Assembly (NCBI GenBank): GCA_946482585.1
Contig: CAMLSI010000027.1
Span: 1 to 18,945, forward strand
Length of the DNA: 18,945 bases
Origin: an uncultured Lysobacteraceae bacterium
GTDB taxonomy: Bacteria > Pseudomonadota > Gammaproteobacteria > Xanthomonadales > Rhodanobacteraceae
Direction of reading: 5' to 3'
Shown here: positions 5,600 through 13,396 of the stretch, one piece after another
Layout of the letters: each line of letters opens with the position of its first letter
How positions within the stretch are numbered: position 1 is the first letter of the stretch
Position numbers and translations under genes: made by a program
Notes under the pieces: model-generated
The model's database searches: none
What the model saw: the letters and a program-made list of their open reading frames with translations, nothing else
Told to the model about the DNA's origin: nothing

Positions 5600-8464
5600 C
5601 TAGCTGAATGCCAACTTCAGAACTTTCGCAACGGCGAGCACTTCGACGGTCGCGTGATCGAGCCCTTCGCTCCGCCGCGCCAGCCGCGGCCGCGCATCCA
5701 ACGTACACGTCAACGCCGCATCGAGCAGCACCGCATGCGCTTTCGACAGCGCCTCGCATTGCGCTTCCGTCAGCAGTCCGTGCTTGGCCGCAATCCGGAT
5801 CAACGTCGCGCTGTCGCTCGCCTGCAGCAGCTCCGGTATCGTCGCGGCGTGTGCGAGCACCAGCGCCTGCAGCAGGAATTCGATGTCGAGCAGCGCGCCG
5901 GCACCTTGCTTGAGGTCCAGTTCGTCGGGTGTGGAGCGATCGCGTTCGGCGCGCCAGCGCGCGCGCATCGTGGCGACGTGCTTGAACACTTCGTCACGGT
6001 CGCGCGGCAGGGCGAGCACGGCGGCGCGCGCGTCGGCGAAGCGGCGCGCGAGCGGGCCGTCGCCGGCGAGCAGCCTCGAACGAACGAGGGCCTGGTGTTC
6101 CCAGGTCCACGCGCGTTCGCGCTGGTAATCGGCGAAGCCCTGCACGCTCGTGACGAGCAGGCCTTTGCCGCCGTCGGGACGCAGGCGCACGTCGACTTCG
6201 TAGAGACGGCCGGCGCGCGTCATCGTCGTGAGCAGGTGCACGACACGCTGCGCGATGCGCGCGTAGTAGCGCTGACCGTCGAGCGGCTTGGGGCCGTCGC
6301 TTTCGATCTGGCCCAGCGCCTCGTCGTAGAGGAACACGATATCGAGGTCGGAGGCGAAACCGAGTTCGGCCGCGCCGAGCGAACCGTAGCCGACGATCGC
6401 GAGTCCGCTGCCGTGGCCGATCTGGCCCGGCAGCCGGCCGTGCTGACGGATCGCATCGCGCTCTGCGTGGGCGAGCACGGTCGCCACGATCGTTTCCGCG
6501 AGCACGGCGAGACGTCGTGACGTCGCCACGGCGTCCGCACGCTTGCCGAGGAACGCCAGGCCGAGGCGAAAGCCGAGGCTGTGCTTGAGTTCCTGCAGCA
6601 GCTCGATCTCGGCCTCGGGATCGGGCTCGTTCGCTTCGAGCGTGGCCACGCGGCGCGCGATCTCGCTCGCGATCGCGCTGCGGTCGACCGGCACCGCGTC
6701 GAGGCGCGGATCGAACAGATCGTCGATCAGCAGCGGATGCGCGATCACGCGCTCGGCGAGCCAGGCGCTGTCGGCGAACAGGGCGATGAGCCGCTTGCGC
6801 GCGTTGGGCTGTTCGTCGAGCAGCACGAGATAGGCCGCGCGACGCACGATCGCGTGCAGCAGCCGTACGAGGCGCTCCAGGCACGCGGCCGGCGCGCGAC
6901 TCGCCGCCGCGGCCTGCAGCAGTTGCGGCATCAGGCGGTCGAAGCGTTCGCGCGAACCCGTGGCCATGCTGCGCACGGACGGCGATCGCGTGAGACCGAG
7001 CAGCGCTTCGCGCACGGGTTCCGCGGGCACGAAGCCGGCCGCGGCGAGTTCGCGCGCGTCGCCGCCGTCGCGATCGAGCGCGCGCCAGAGCTGCATCCAG
7101 CTGTCCGGCGATTGCGGCGTCGCGCTGCGGTCGAGCGGCGCCAGCAGGTTGCGGAATTCTTCCGCGACGAGGTCGCGTTCGGTCGCGAGTGCCGCCGCGA
7201 AGGCGGCGGTATCGGCGTGACCGAGCGCCTGCGCGATGCGCTCGACCAGCAGCGGATCGCCGGGCAGCGCATGCGTCTGCTCGTCGCGCAGCATCTGCAG
7301 GCGGTTTTCGGCACGGCGCAGGAACAGGTAGCTGCGTCGCAATTGCTGCGTACGCGCTTTGTCCAATACGCCCAATTGTTCGCACGCCGCGAGCGCCGGC
7401 AGCAGTCCGCGCACGCGCAGGCTGGGCTCGCGTCCGCCGCGGATCATCTGCAGCAACTGCACGATGAATTCGATCTCGCGAATGCCGCCGGGACCGAGCT
7501 TGATATTGTCGGTCAGGTCCTTGCGCGCGACTTCGGCGTCGATGAGCGCCTTCATCTCGCGCAGGCCGGCGAACGCGGTGTAGTCGAGATAGCGCCGGTA
7601 GACGAACGGCCTCAGGGTCTCGCAGAGGCGCTTGCCCGCGGCGAGATCGCCGGCGACCGGGCGCGCCTTGATCCAGGCGTAGCGCTCCCAATTGCGGCCT
7701 TCGCGCTGGTAGTACTGCTCCATGGCCGCGAACGACAGCGCGACGCGGCCCGCGTTGCCGAACGGGCGCAGGCGCAGGTCGACGCGATAGACATAGCCGT
7801 CGACGCTGACTTCGGCGAGCAGCTTGACCATCTGCTGCCCGAGCTTGGCGAACCAGGCTTCGTTGTCGATGACGCGCGCGCCGTCGGTCTGTCCGTTCTC
7901 GGCGTACGCGAGGATCAGGTCCACGTCGGACGAAAAATTCAGTTCGCCGCCGCCGAGCTTGCCGAGTCCGAGCACGACCAGCCGCTGCGCGCGGCCCTGC
8001 GCGTCGCGCGGCACGCCGTGGCGCGCGCCGAGCAGGTGTTCGGCATAGCGCAGCGCGGATTCGATGCAGGTTTCGGCGAGCGCCGACGAACCGTCGAGCG
8101 TATCGGCCACGTCGTCGAGGCCGTTGACGTCGCGCCAGATCAGGCGCAGCGCCTCGCGCTTGCGGAAGCGGCGCAGCAGCGCCATCTGGCGCGCCTCGTC
8201 ACGCTCGCCCGGGTCGATCTGCCAGACGCGCGCATCGGCCGGCCGCGGATCGCTCATGAGCATCAGCGCGTCGGGCGCGAGCAATGCGGGATCGCGCGAG
8301 AAGCAGTCGTAGGCGAAGTCGCTGGCCAGCAGTACGCGCTGCAACTGTTCGGCGACGCCGGCGTCGTCGTAGAACGGCACGCCGACCTCGCGGCAGCGCG
8401 CGAGCAGGTGCGCGTAGCGGGTCTCGAGGAAATCGGCGAAGGAGACGGCGGCGGGATTCGGCAT
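5600..8464 (-). CDS. glnE: Bifunctional glutamine synthetase adenylyltransferase / adenylyl-removing enzyme
   Basis: A protein of about 954 residues, the full length for GlnE. It adds AMP to, and removes AMP from, a conserved Tyr of dodecameric glutamine synthetase, under control of PII (GlnB) and glutamine, so nitrogen supply sets glutamine synthetase activity. Two nucleotidyltransferase domains are visible. The N-terminal deadenylylase domain has 'GKLGGGELNFSSDVDLI' at about residues 168-184. The C-terminal adenylylase domain has 'GYGSLGAAELGFASDLD' at about 689-706. Both keep the G-S and DxD metal site. 'LGPGGIREIEFIVQLLQ' marks the conserved linker after the first domain, and its counterpart 'LKQGAGALLDIEFLLQAL' lies near the C-terminus. 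The ATG at 8464 is chosen; an in-frame TTG at 8479, with a GGAA before it, is an alternative that adds 5 residues. The gene appears to be a single unit, convergent with the gene at 5004. Confidence 0.97.
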   Translation of the reverse strand: MPNPAAVSFADFLETRYAHLLARCREVGVPFYDDAGVAEQLQRVLLASDFAYDCFSRDPALLAPDALMLMSDPRPADARVWQIDPGERDEARQMALLRRFRKREALRLIWRDVNGLDDVADTLDGSSALAETCIESALRYAEHLLGARHGVPRDAQGRAQRLVVLGLGKLGGGELNFSSDVDLILAYAENGQTDGARVIDNEAWFAKLGQQMVKLLAEVSVDGYVYRVDLRLRPFGNAGRVALSFAAMEQYYQREGRNWERYAWIKARPVAGDLAAGKRLCETLRPFVYRRYLDYTAFAGLREMKALIDAEVARKDLTDNIKLGPGGIREIEFIVQLLQMIRGGREPSLRVRGLLPALAACEQLGVLDKARTQQLRRSYLFLRRAENRLQMLRDEQTHALPGDPLLVERIAQALGHADTAAFAAALATERDLVAEEFRNLLAPLDRSATPQSPDSWMQLWRALDRDGGDARELAAAGFVPAEPVREALLGLTRSPSVRSMATGSRERFDRLMPQLLQAAAASRAPAACLERLVRLLHAIVRRAAYLVLLDEQPNARKRLIALFADSAWLAERVIAHPLLIDDLFDPRLDAVPVDRSAIASEIARRVATLEANEPDPEAEIELLQELKHSLGFRLGLAFLGKRADAVATSRRLAVLAETIVATVLAHAERDAIRQHGRLPGQIGHGSGLAIVGYGSLGAAELGFASDLDIVFLYDEALGQIESDGPKPLDGQRYYARIAQRVVHLLTTMTRAGRLYEVDVRLRPDGGKGLLVTSVQGFADYQRERAWTWEHQALVRSRLLAGDGPLARRFADARAAVLALPRDRDEVFKHVATMRARWRAERDRSTPDELDLKQGAGALLDIEFLLQALVLAHAATIPELLQASDSATLIRIAAKHGLLTEAQCEALSKAHAVLLDAALTCTLDARPRLARRSEGLDHATVEVLAVAKVLKLAFS

Positions 8465-8694
8465 GGGCCGTCGATTCAAGCAGATTCCGGGTGCGAATGC
8501 GCGGCATGAGGGTGTCGAGCGGTCCGCGAGGCGGATATCCGTCCGCCCCTGCCCACCCCGGTTCCTCGCCAGTCAACCGTCGCGTGATCATATCTAGTTG
8601 CATCTTGCGATTAATGTACGGAGCGGGCTCCGGCCGCACGCTCCTCTAAGGTGCTGACGATCCCGGAAGCCTCACATGTCATTGGGGAGATCGA
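8465..8694. promoter_or_regulatory. Divergent intergenic region between glnE and the Rhs remnant
   Basis: This gap contains the only AT-richer patch nearby (about 8585-8620). On the minus strand TATGAT (8587-8592) is a near-consensus -10 element that could serve glnE, leaving a leader of about 115 nt. The -35 at the right spacing is poor. For the plus-strand gene only a GGGGAGA Shine-Dalgarno (about 8684) is clear. Nothing else was recognised. Confidence 0.3.
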
Positions 8695-9219
8695 ATGCCA
8701 CACCTTGGCCGTTGGTCGAGGCGCGCGACGTCCGTCGCGTCGCTCCTGTTTGCTCTGCTGCTGTTCGCTGGCGCGGCAGGCGCCGGTAAGATCGTCTACG
8801 ACACCTCGGGACGCCTCACCGGCGTCTTCGATCAGGCCGGCGCATTCACGCAGTACGCGTATGACGATGCGGGCAATCTCGTCCGCGCGGTCAACCTGGC
8901 CAAAGGCTCGCTGGCGATCATGGCGTTGAACTCAAGCCGTGGCATCGCAGGATCGACGGTGCGCATCGACGGCGCGGGCTTCGGCTTCGCGCCCTCCGAG
9001 TTGGAAGTCCGGTTCAACAACACGCTCGCTACCGTGTCGGCCGCCGCCGGCGAATCGTTGACGGTGACCGTGCCTGCGAGTGCGACGACCGGAAAGGTCA
9101 GCGTGAAACTCGGCGCCACGACGGTCACGAGCAGCGACACGTTCTATGTGGTGCCGTCGAATCAGGCGCCTCCGACGATCACTGACGTGTTCCCGACCAA
9201 ACGGAGGTACTGCCTGTGA
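8695..9219 (+). CDS. Truncated Rhs-type protein: signal peptide, Rhs repeats, one IPT/TIG domain
   Basis: A 174-residue protein. A Sec signal peptide covers about residues 1-30 ('SLLFALLLFAGAAGAG'). It is followed by two Rhs/YD-type repeats at about 33-65 ('YDTSGRLTGVFD', 'YAYDDAGNLVRAV') and one immunoglobulin-like IPT/TIG domain at about 75-152 ('RGIAGSTVRIDGAGFGF', 'VTVPASATTGKVSV'). In complete relatives this head is followed by further TIG domains, many Rhs repeats, a core domain and a variable toxin tip, often over 1000 residues in total. Here the reading breaks after 'PPTITDVFPT', exactly where a second TIG domain would begin, and ends with 'KRRYCL' and a stop. The start has GGGGAGA 4 nt upstream. 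Its last 4 nt overlap the next start (GTGA). It is probably a remnant left by a deletion and not a working toxin. Confidence 0.8.
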   Translation: MPHLGRWSRRATSVASLLFALLLFAGAAGAGKIVYDTSGRLTGVFDQAGAFTQYAYDDAGNLVRAVNLAKGSLAIMALNSSRGIAGSTVRIDGAGFGFAPSELEVRFNNTLATVSAAAGESLTVTVPASATTGKVSVKLGATTVTSSDTFYVVPSNQAPPTITDVFPTKRRYCL

Positions 9220-9602
9220 GACTTACCGGGTTCTGGCTTGCTGCGGGAATGACTGTCCTTTCCTGCACGAGCGTCGAGGCTTCCGACCCCAAGGAAACGC
9301 CCGCGGGCGAGTTCGCTCTCTCGCCCGAGCAGATCAAGGACTATCGTCAATCCGCACTGAACGGCAATGCGCGACTCGCAGCCAGGCTCGCCGACTACTA
9401 CGAGTACTGGTCGTCGGACAGCATCAACGCAGAGTTCTGGGCGCGCCTTGCCGCCGAGCACGGCGGATGCGAAGAACTCGTGCGCTATCGACCGTATCTG
9501 AAGCAGCTACCCCATCTGAACTCGCCCGAACGCCAGCGCGAATGGCGCGAGCGCAAGGAAAAAGCCTGCACTGCCGAGTCGAATCCAAGTCCGGAGCGGT
9601 AG
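9216..9602 (+). CDS. Small exported protein, Sel1-like; possible orphan Rhs immunity protein
   Basis: A 128-residue protein starting at GTG 9216 with a perfect GGAGG (9203-9207) 8 nt upstream. A signal peptide is clear ('TGFWLAAGMTVLSCTSVEA', cleavage likely before SDP at about residue 22/23). A lipoprotein reading at 'VLSC' is less likely because Leu at -2 is unusual. Residues about 48-83 ('ALNGNARLAARLADYY' ... 'AEFWARLAAEHGG') resemble one Sel1-type helical hairpin; the remainder is charged. The start overlaps the stop of the Rhs remnant by 4 nt, so the two are translationally coupled. Small exported Sel1-like or helical proteins directly after Rhs or polymorphic toxins are often immunity proteins that protect the periplasm, and that is the inferred role. 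No close family is recognised. Confidence 0.65.
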   Translation: MRLTGFWLAAGMTVLSCTSVEASDPKETPAGEFALSPEQIKDYRQSALNGNARLAARLADYYEYWSSDSINAEFWARLAAEHGGCEELVRYRPYLKQLPHLNSPERQREWRERKEKACTAESNPSPER

Positions 9603-9630
9603 CACGAATGTCGATCGACGCCGACGCTAC

Positions 9631-10583
9631 TCAGTCCACCTTGACAGTCGAAGGCGTCGGCCGATAGCCGGGTTCGGTCAAGGTCGTCAGGAATGCGACG
9701 AGCTGACTGCGCTCGTCTTGTGTCAGTACGATCGGCTTGGGATTGGAAAGATTGAAATAGTAAATCTCGTGATCCACGGCGAGCGCAGATCGGCGATCGA
9801 CCCGTCGTGCATATACGGCGCGGTGACGGCGACATTGCGGAGCGACGGCGTACGGAATGCACCGAGATCGCGCGCATCTTTGCTGGCCAAATAGCGCCCT
9901 AGCGCCGCCCAGCGCGCATCCGTCGCGACACGGTCGCCGAGCGCAGCACCGTCGAGCGCGGCGGCCTTGACGTCCCTCGTCAGCGCCGGCACGGCGCGCT
10001 CGACCAGTGACCAACCCACGCCTGAATGGTGGTAGCGCTGGTCCGTGAACAAAGGCTCCGCTCCGTCGATGACATGACAACGCGCGCACTGCGCCTTGCC
10101 CGTGAACAACGCGTAGCCTGCAGCGGCTTCTGCCGTCTCGAATCCCTTCGCTGTCGCCGACCAATAGCGATCGAATTCACTCGCTCCGTGTGGCAGGGTC
10201 GCCAGATAGCTCGTGATGGCGCGACGCAGCAGGTCCAGCGCTTCGCGGTCGGTCATTGCCGCCGCCAATGCCTCGGCGTGACGGCGCCGCACACGAGCCA
10301 GCAGGTCATTCAGCGACGGCAACGCCATCTCGACCGGGTTCGTAAACGGATCGAGCGCAAGCGCTTCGAGCGTTCCGCGCCGACCATCCCAGAAAAAGGC
10401 AGACAGTCCGGCAACCGCCGTCAGCGACGGAGCGTTGCGAGTACCACTGACATTGCGAACCCCGCGAGACACCGGCCGGCCATCGCTGAAAGCCTTGGCG
10501 GGGTCATGACAGGATGCGCACGCAACCGTGCCGTGAGCGCAGCAATTCAAAGCGGAAGCCGAATCGTAGCGTAACTCGTGCAT
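9631..10583 (-). pseudogene. Di-heme cytochrome c peroxidase / MauG-like pseudogene
   Basis: Two CXXCH heme sites are visible: CASCH at about residues 22-26 (counted from the ATG at 10583) and CARCH at about 166-170. Family landmarks are also present: 'DPAKAFSDGRPVSRGV', 'GTRNAPSL', 'FFWDGRRGTLEALALDPF', 'NPVEM', 'GAFRTPSLRNVAVTAPYMHDG'. Working members are periplasmic and reduce peroxide or oxidise a partner. Two defects are seen. Near 9778-9783 the frame is lost: after 'MHDGSIADLRS' the family sequence continues in the neighbouring frame as 'VDHEIYYFNLSNPKPIVLTQ', which fits one lost base. Upstream of the first heme there is no signal peptide or 'LGRxLFxD' segment. The frame runs instead into the protease terminator (10632-10666). 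The C-terminal part ends at a stop at 9631. A sequencing error could explain the frameshift but not the missing 5' end. Confidence 0.8.
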
Positions 10584-10631
10584 TCCTCCACGCGGCGCTT
10601 CGGCACAGGTTGCCGACCAGTCTGGCGCGAC

Positions 10632-10666
10632 AAAAAAAACCGGCGTCGTAGTCACGACGCCGGTTT
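10632..10666 (-). terminator. Strong intrinsic terminator of the protease gene
   Basis: On the minus strand a perfect 13-bp stem (AAACCGGCGTCGT / ACGACGCCGGTTT, loop GACT) runs into eight T residues. It lies 43 nt beyond the stop of the protease gene. It also marks the point upstream of which the cytochrome pseudogene cannot have had an in-place 5' end. Confidence 0.92.
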
Positions 10667-10708
10667 GGCACATCGATCATTGGCAATCGCAGATTGCCGA
10701 CTAGGCGA

Positions 10709-13396
10709 TCACGGCTCGAAGTCGTCTTCGAAGATCAGATCCGCTTGCGTCGACGTGCACGTGCCGCCGTAGTAATGACGCACGTCGTCGATCCAGAAGC
10801 CCGCGCCCGACTGCGAGGTGTCGCTCGCGAAGCGGAAGCGGAAGTTCACGACGTTGCCGCCGAACGCGGCGAGGTTGACGGTCGCGCGCGTCCAGGTGGT
10901 GCGCGCGCCGTGCCAGGCGGTGCGCGCGCCGAACACGCCGTTCGCGTTCATCACGCCGTTGTAGCCGCCTTCGGTGAAGCGGTTCGCGTCGGCCGGAACG
11001 GAACCCTGCGCACCGAGGATGTCGGTCCACGTGGTGCCGCCGTCGAGCGAGTACTCCAGCAGCACGCCGTCGTAGTTCGTCTCGGTCGAGTAGCGCGTCC
11101 AGAACTCGAGCTTGTTGCCGCCGGTCGCGCCGAGGTCGAGCGGCGCGGTGAGCGTCAGGCGGCGCTCACTCACCGTGGCCGGATCCGGCACGAAGAACGA
11201 GGTCGTCGGCGAATGCGACTGCGTCGTGTCGGGCGCCCAATTCGAGCCGGAACCGCTGCCGGCGACGGTCCACGCACCGATGCCACCTTCGGCGGTGTCG
11301 GTGAAGCCGTCGACGCTGCCCGGGCCGAACGGACGTGCGGAACGCCGCACGAGGTTGGTGTCCTCGATGCCGCCGCCGCAGAGGCCGGAGCCCGCACCGT
11401 TCGGATCTTCCGCGCGCACGACGTAGTGGTAGGTGTTCGCACCCACGCTCGTGTCGGCGAAGGTCGTCGTGGTCACGCACGACTGCAGCAGGTTCGCGGC
11501 CGACGGCGTGAAGCCCGCAGTGGTCGAGCGGTAGACGTTGTAGCGCACCGGATTCGCACCGCAGTTCGGCGTCGCCGCGGCCCAGGCCACGTCGACCTCG
11601 CACGAGGCCGTGCCCGGCGAATTGGCGCTGGCTGCGCCGGCGAAGGTCGGGCTCAGGGTGCACTGACCGGTCGCGGTGGCACTGCTGCAGCTGCTCGCGA
11701 GTGACGAGCACGGCTGCACCGTGTCGACGCTGACGATCTTGTAGCTGTAGGTCGAACCGCCCGAGACGGTCGTGTCGACGTAGCTCGATACATTGTTCAC
11801 TTCGGCGATCTGCGTGAAATTGGAACCCGGGCAGGCGCCGCTGCTGCGCTGCACCTGGTAGCGGGTGATGCCGCTGGCCGGCGTCCAGCTCACGGTGATC
11901 GCGTTGGCCGCCGAGGCGGTCGCGGTGACGTTGGTCGGCGCGGCCGGCGCGGTGCAGGCATTGATGCCGTCGAGCACGGTGGCGGTACCGCCGCCGACCG
12001 GATCGAGGTGGGTCTTCATCGCGGTCGCGGGCGTGCCGCCGCCTTCCCAGGCGATCGCGAGACGGCCGTAGTAGTCGGTGAGGTCGTCACCCTCCGCACC
12101 GCAGGCGGACAGGCCGCCGCTGAGCACGCCCACGAGACGACGCTGCACGTCGTAGAGCGGCGAACCCGACGAACCGCCTTCGGTCACGTTCGGCACCACT
12201 GAGGTCGGCGGCGGCTGGATGCCCGGCAGCAGCGGCGGACTCGGATCCCAGTGCACGTACCAATGCGAGGTGCCCGAGCCGGGAGCGGGTTGCAGGTACC
12301 GGCGGATGTCCATGGTCTGGCCGATGAACGTGATGCGCTTTTCGTCGACGCCCGGGTGATGGATGCTCGCGCACATGCCGGTAGTCGAGGCGGGATCGCC
12401 GGGCTGCACGCAGGCCGGCGCGTCGCCGGTGCGGTCCCAACCGGCCCAGTAGTGATTGAACGCCGGATTCAGCGGGCCGGTGAATTCGAGCAGGGTCCAG
12501 TCGGACGAGCTCGTCGTGCCGTGGTTCGCGAGGAACGTGGCGCCGCTGTAGGTGGTATTCGGCTTCGGCAGCGGCGAGCCGCTGGCCGACGAACCCGGCG
12601 TGCGGCACGTCGCCGACTCGTAGTTCCAGTAGGCCACGATGGTCGCGGCCACCGAATTGGAGTTCATGCCGCAGTGGCCGGCTGTCGCGAAGATCAGGCG
12701 GCGGTCGTTCGCGGTGTTGTTGACGAGCGAACCGGTACACGTGTCGGTCGCACCGCGCGTGTACGCGGCCACGGCGCGGCGGTTGTCATTCCACGGATCG
12801 TTCGGTCCGAGGCAGGCGACGTCCATGTTGCAGGCGCCCGATTTGCAGTGCTTGGAGCGCGCACCGAAGCCGCGATAGCCCTGGCCGACCTTGACGAGCT
12901 GGAGCTGGACTTCCTGCTGGCGCCCGGCCGGCACGGTCAACTGCAGCGCGGCGTTGTTGCCGATGAGCACCGGCGTCCAGAGCTGGCCGGTCACGCTGTT
13001 GTCGTTGGCCGTGAACGGACCGATTTCCTGGCCGCCGTCGGGCGACTTGATCGTCAGTACCGCGCCGTCGGGCAGGTGGAATGGATTGAAGCCGAAGCCC
13101 AGATGCACCGCATCCGGCGTCTCGATGTCGAAGGTCCAGACCTGGCTGCCGTCGGCCCGCGTGGTCCAGCGGCCATAGCCGGCCGGATTCACGGTGAGCT
13201 CGTGGCCGATCGCGAAGCGCTTGGGCCCGACCCCCTTGATGTCGGTCAGCGCATCCTGTTCCGCGAGCTTGTTGATGTCGAGCGCGTCGAAGGTGACTTT
13301 GCTCTTGTCGGCATTGAAGCTTTCGCCGGCCGCGGCGACCCCGGCCACGCCGAGGCCCAGCATCAGCGCGATGCCGATTGCGTTGAGTTTTCGCAC
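10709..13396 (-). CDS. Secreted trypsin-fold serine protease, lysyl-endopeptidase-like, with fibronectin III and C-terminal beta-sandwich
   Basis: An 895-residue precursor. The signal peptide is about residues 1-23 ('GIALMLGLGVAGVAAA'), followed by a propeptide to about 186. The catalytic domain, about 187-480, starts 'SGACNMDVAC' and resembles Achromobacter protease I, sharing 'CTGSLVNNTANDR', 'IVAYWNY' and 'NPAFNHYWAGWDR'. The triad is read as His241 (ATAGHC), Asp299 (SSSDWTLLEF) and Ser410 (GGSSGSP). Asp441 in 'TDYYGR' lines up with the Asp that gives Lys preference in that enzyme, but the His before 'GG' is Ser here ('LSGG'). Two fibronectin III-like domains (about 484-575 and 580-680) follow, then an InhA/MAM-like beta-sandwich (about 695-876), then the tail 'DLIFEDDFEP'. 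The start is GTG 13396, with GGGAG 6 nt upstream. It is probably a digestive exoenzyme. It has its own terminator at 10632-10666. Confidence 0.93.
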   Translation of the reverse strand: MRKLNAIGIALMLGLGVAGVAAAGESFNADKSKVTFDALDINKLAEQDALTDIKGVGPKRFAIGHELTVNPAGYGRWTTRADGSQVWTFDIETPDAVHLGFGFNPFHLPDGAVLTIKSPDGGQEIGPFTANDNSVTGQLWTPVLIGNNAALQLTVPAGRQQEVQLQLVKVGQGYRGFGARSKHCKSGACNMDVACLGPNDPWNDNRRAVAAYTRGATDTCTGSLVNNTANDRRLIFATAGHCGMNSNSVAATIVAYWNYESATCRTPGSSASGSPLPKPNTTYSGATFLANHGTTSSSDWTLLEFTGPLNPAFNHYWAGWDRTGDAPACVQPGDPASTTGMCASIHHPGVDEKRITFIGQTMDIRRYLQPAPGSGTSHWYVHWDPSPPLLPGIQPPPTSVVPNVTEGGSSGSPLYDVQRRLVGVLSGGLSACGAEGDDLTDYYGRLAIAWEGGGTPATAMKTHLDPVGGGTATVLDGINACTAPAAPTNVTATASAANAITVSWTPASGITRYQVQRSSGACPGSNFTQIAEVNNVSSYVDTTVSGGSTYSYKIVSVDTVQPCSSLASSCSSATATGQCTLSPTFAGAASANSPGTASCEVDVAWAAATPNCGANPVRYNVYRSTTAGFTPSAANLLQSCVTTTTFADTSVGANTYHYVVRAEDPNGAGSGLCGGGIEDTNLVRRSARPFGPGSVDGFTDTAEGGIGAWTVAGSGSGSNWAPDTTQSHSPTTSFFVPDPATVSERRLTLTAPLDLGATGGNKLEFWTRYSTETNYDGVLLEYSLDGGTTWTDILGAQGSVPADANRFTEGGYNGVMNANGVFGARTAWHGARTTWTRATVNLAAFGGNVVNFRFRFASDTSQSGAGFWIDDVRHYYGGTCTSTQADLIFEDDFEP

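Noticed and set aside
6581..8509. Long plus-strand open frame opposite glnE (642 codons)
   Set aside because: It is a mirror of glnE codon bias in GC-rich DNA. glnE has both catalytic motifs and full length on the minus strand.
9216..9287. Lipoprotein signal in the possible immunity protein (VLSC)
   Set aside because: Leu at -2 departs from the usual lipobox and a good signal peptidase I site (VEA before SDP) follows, so an ordinary exported protein is preferred.
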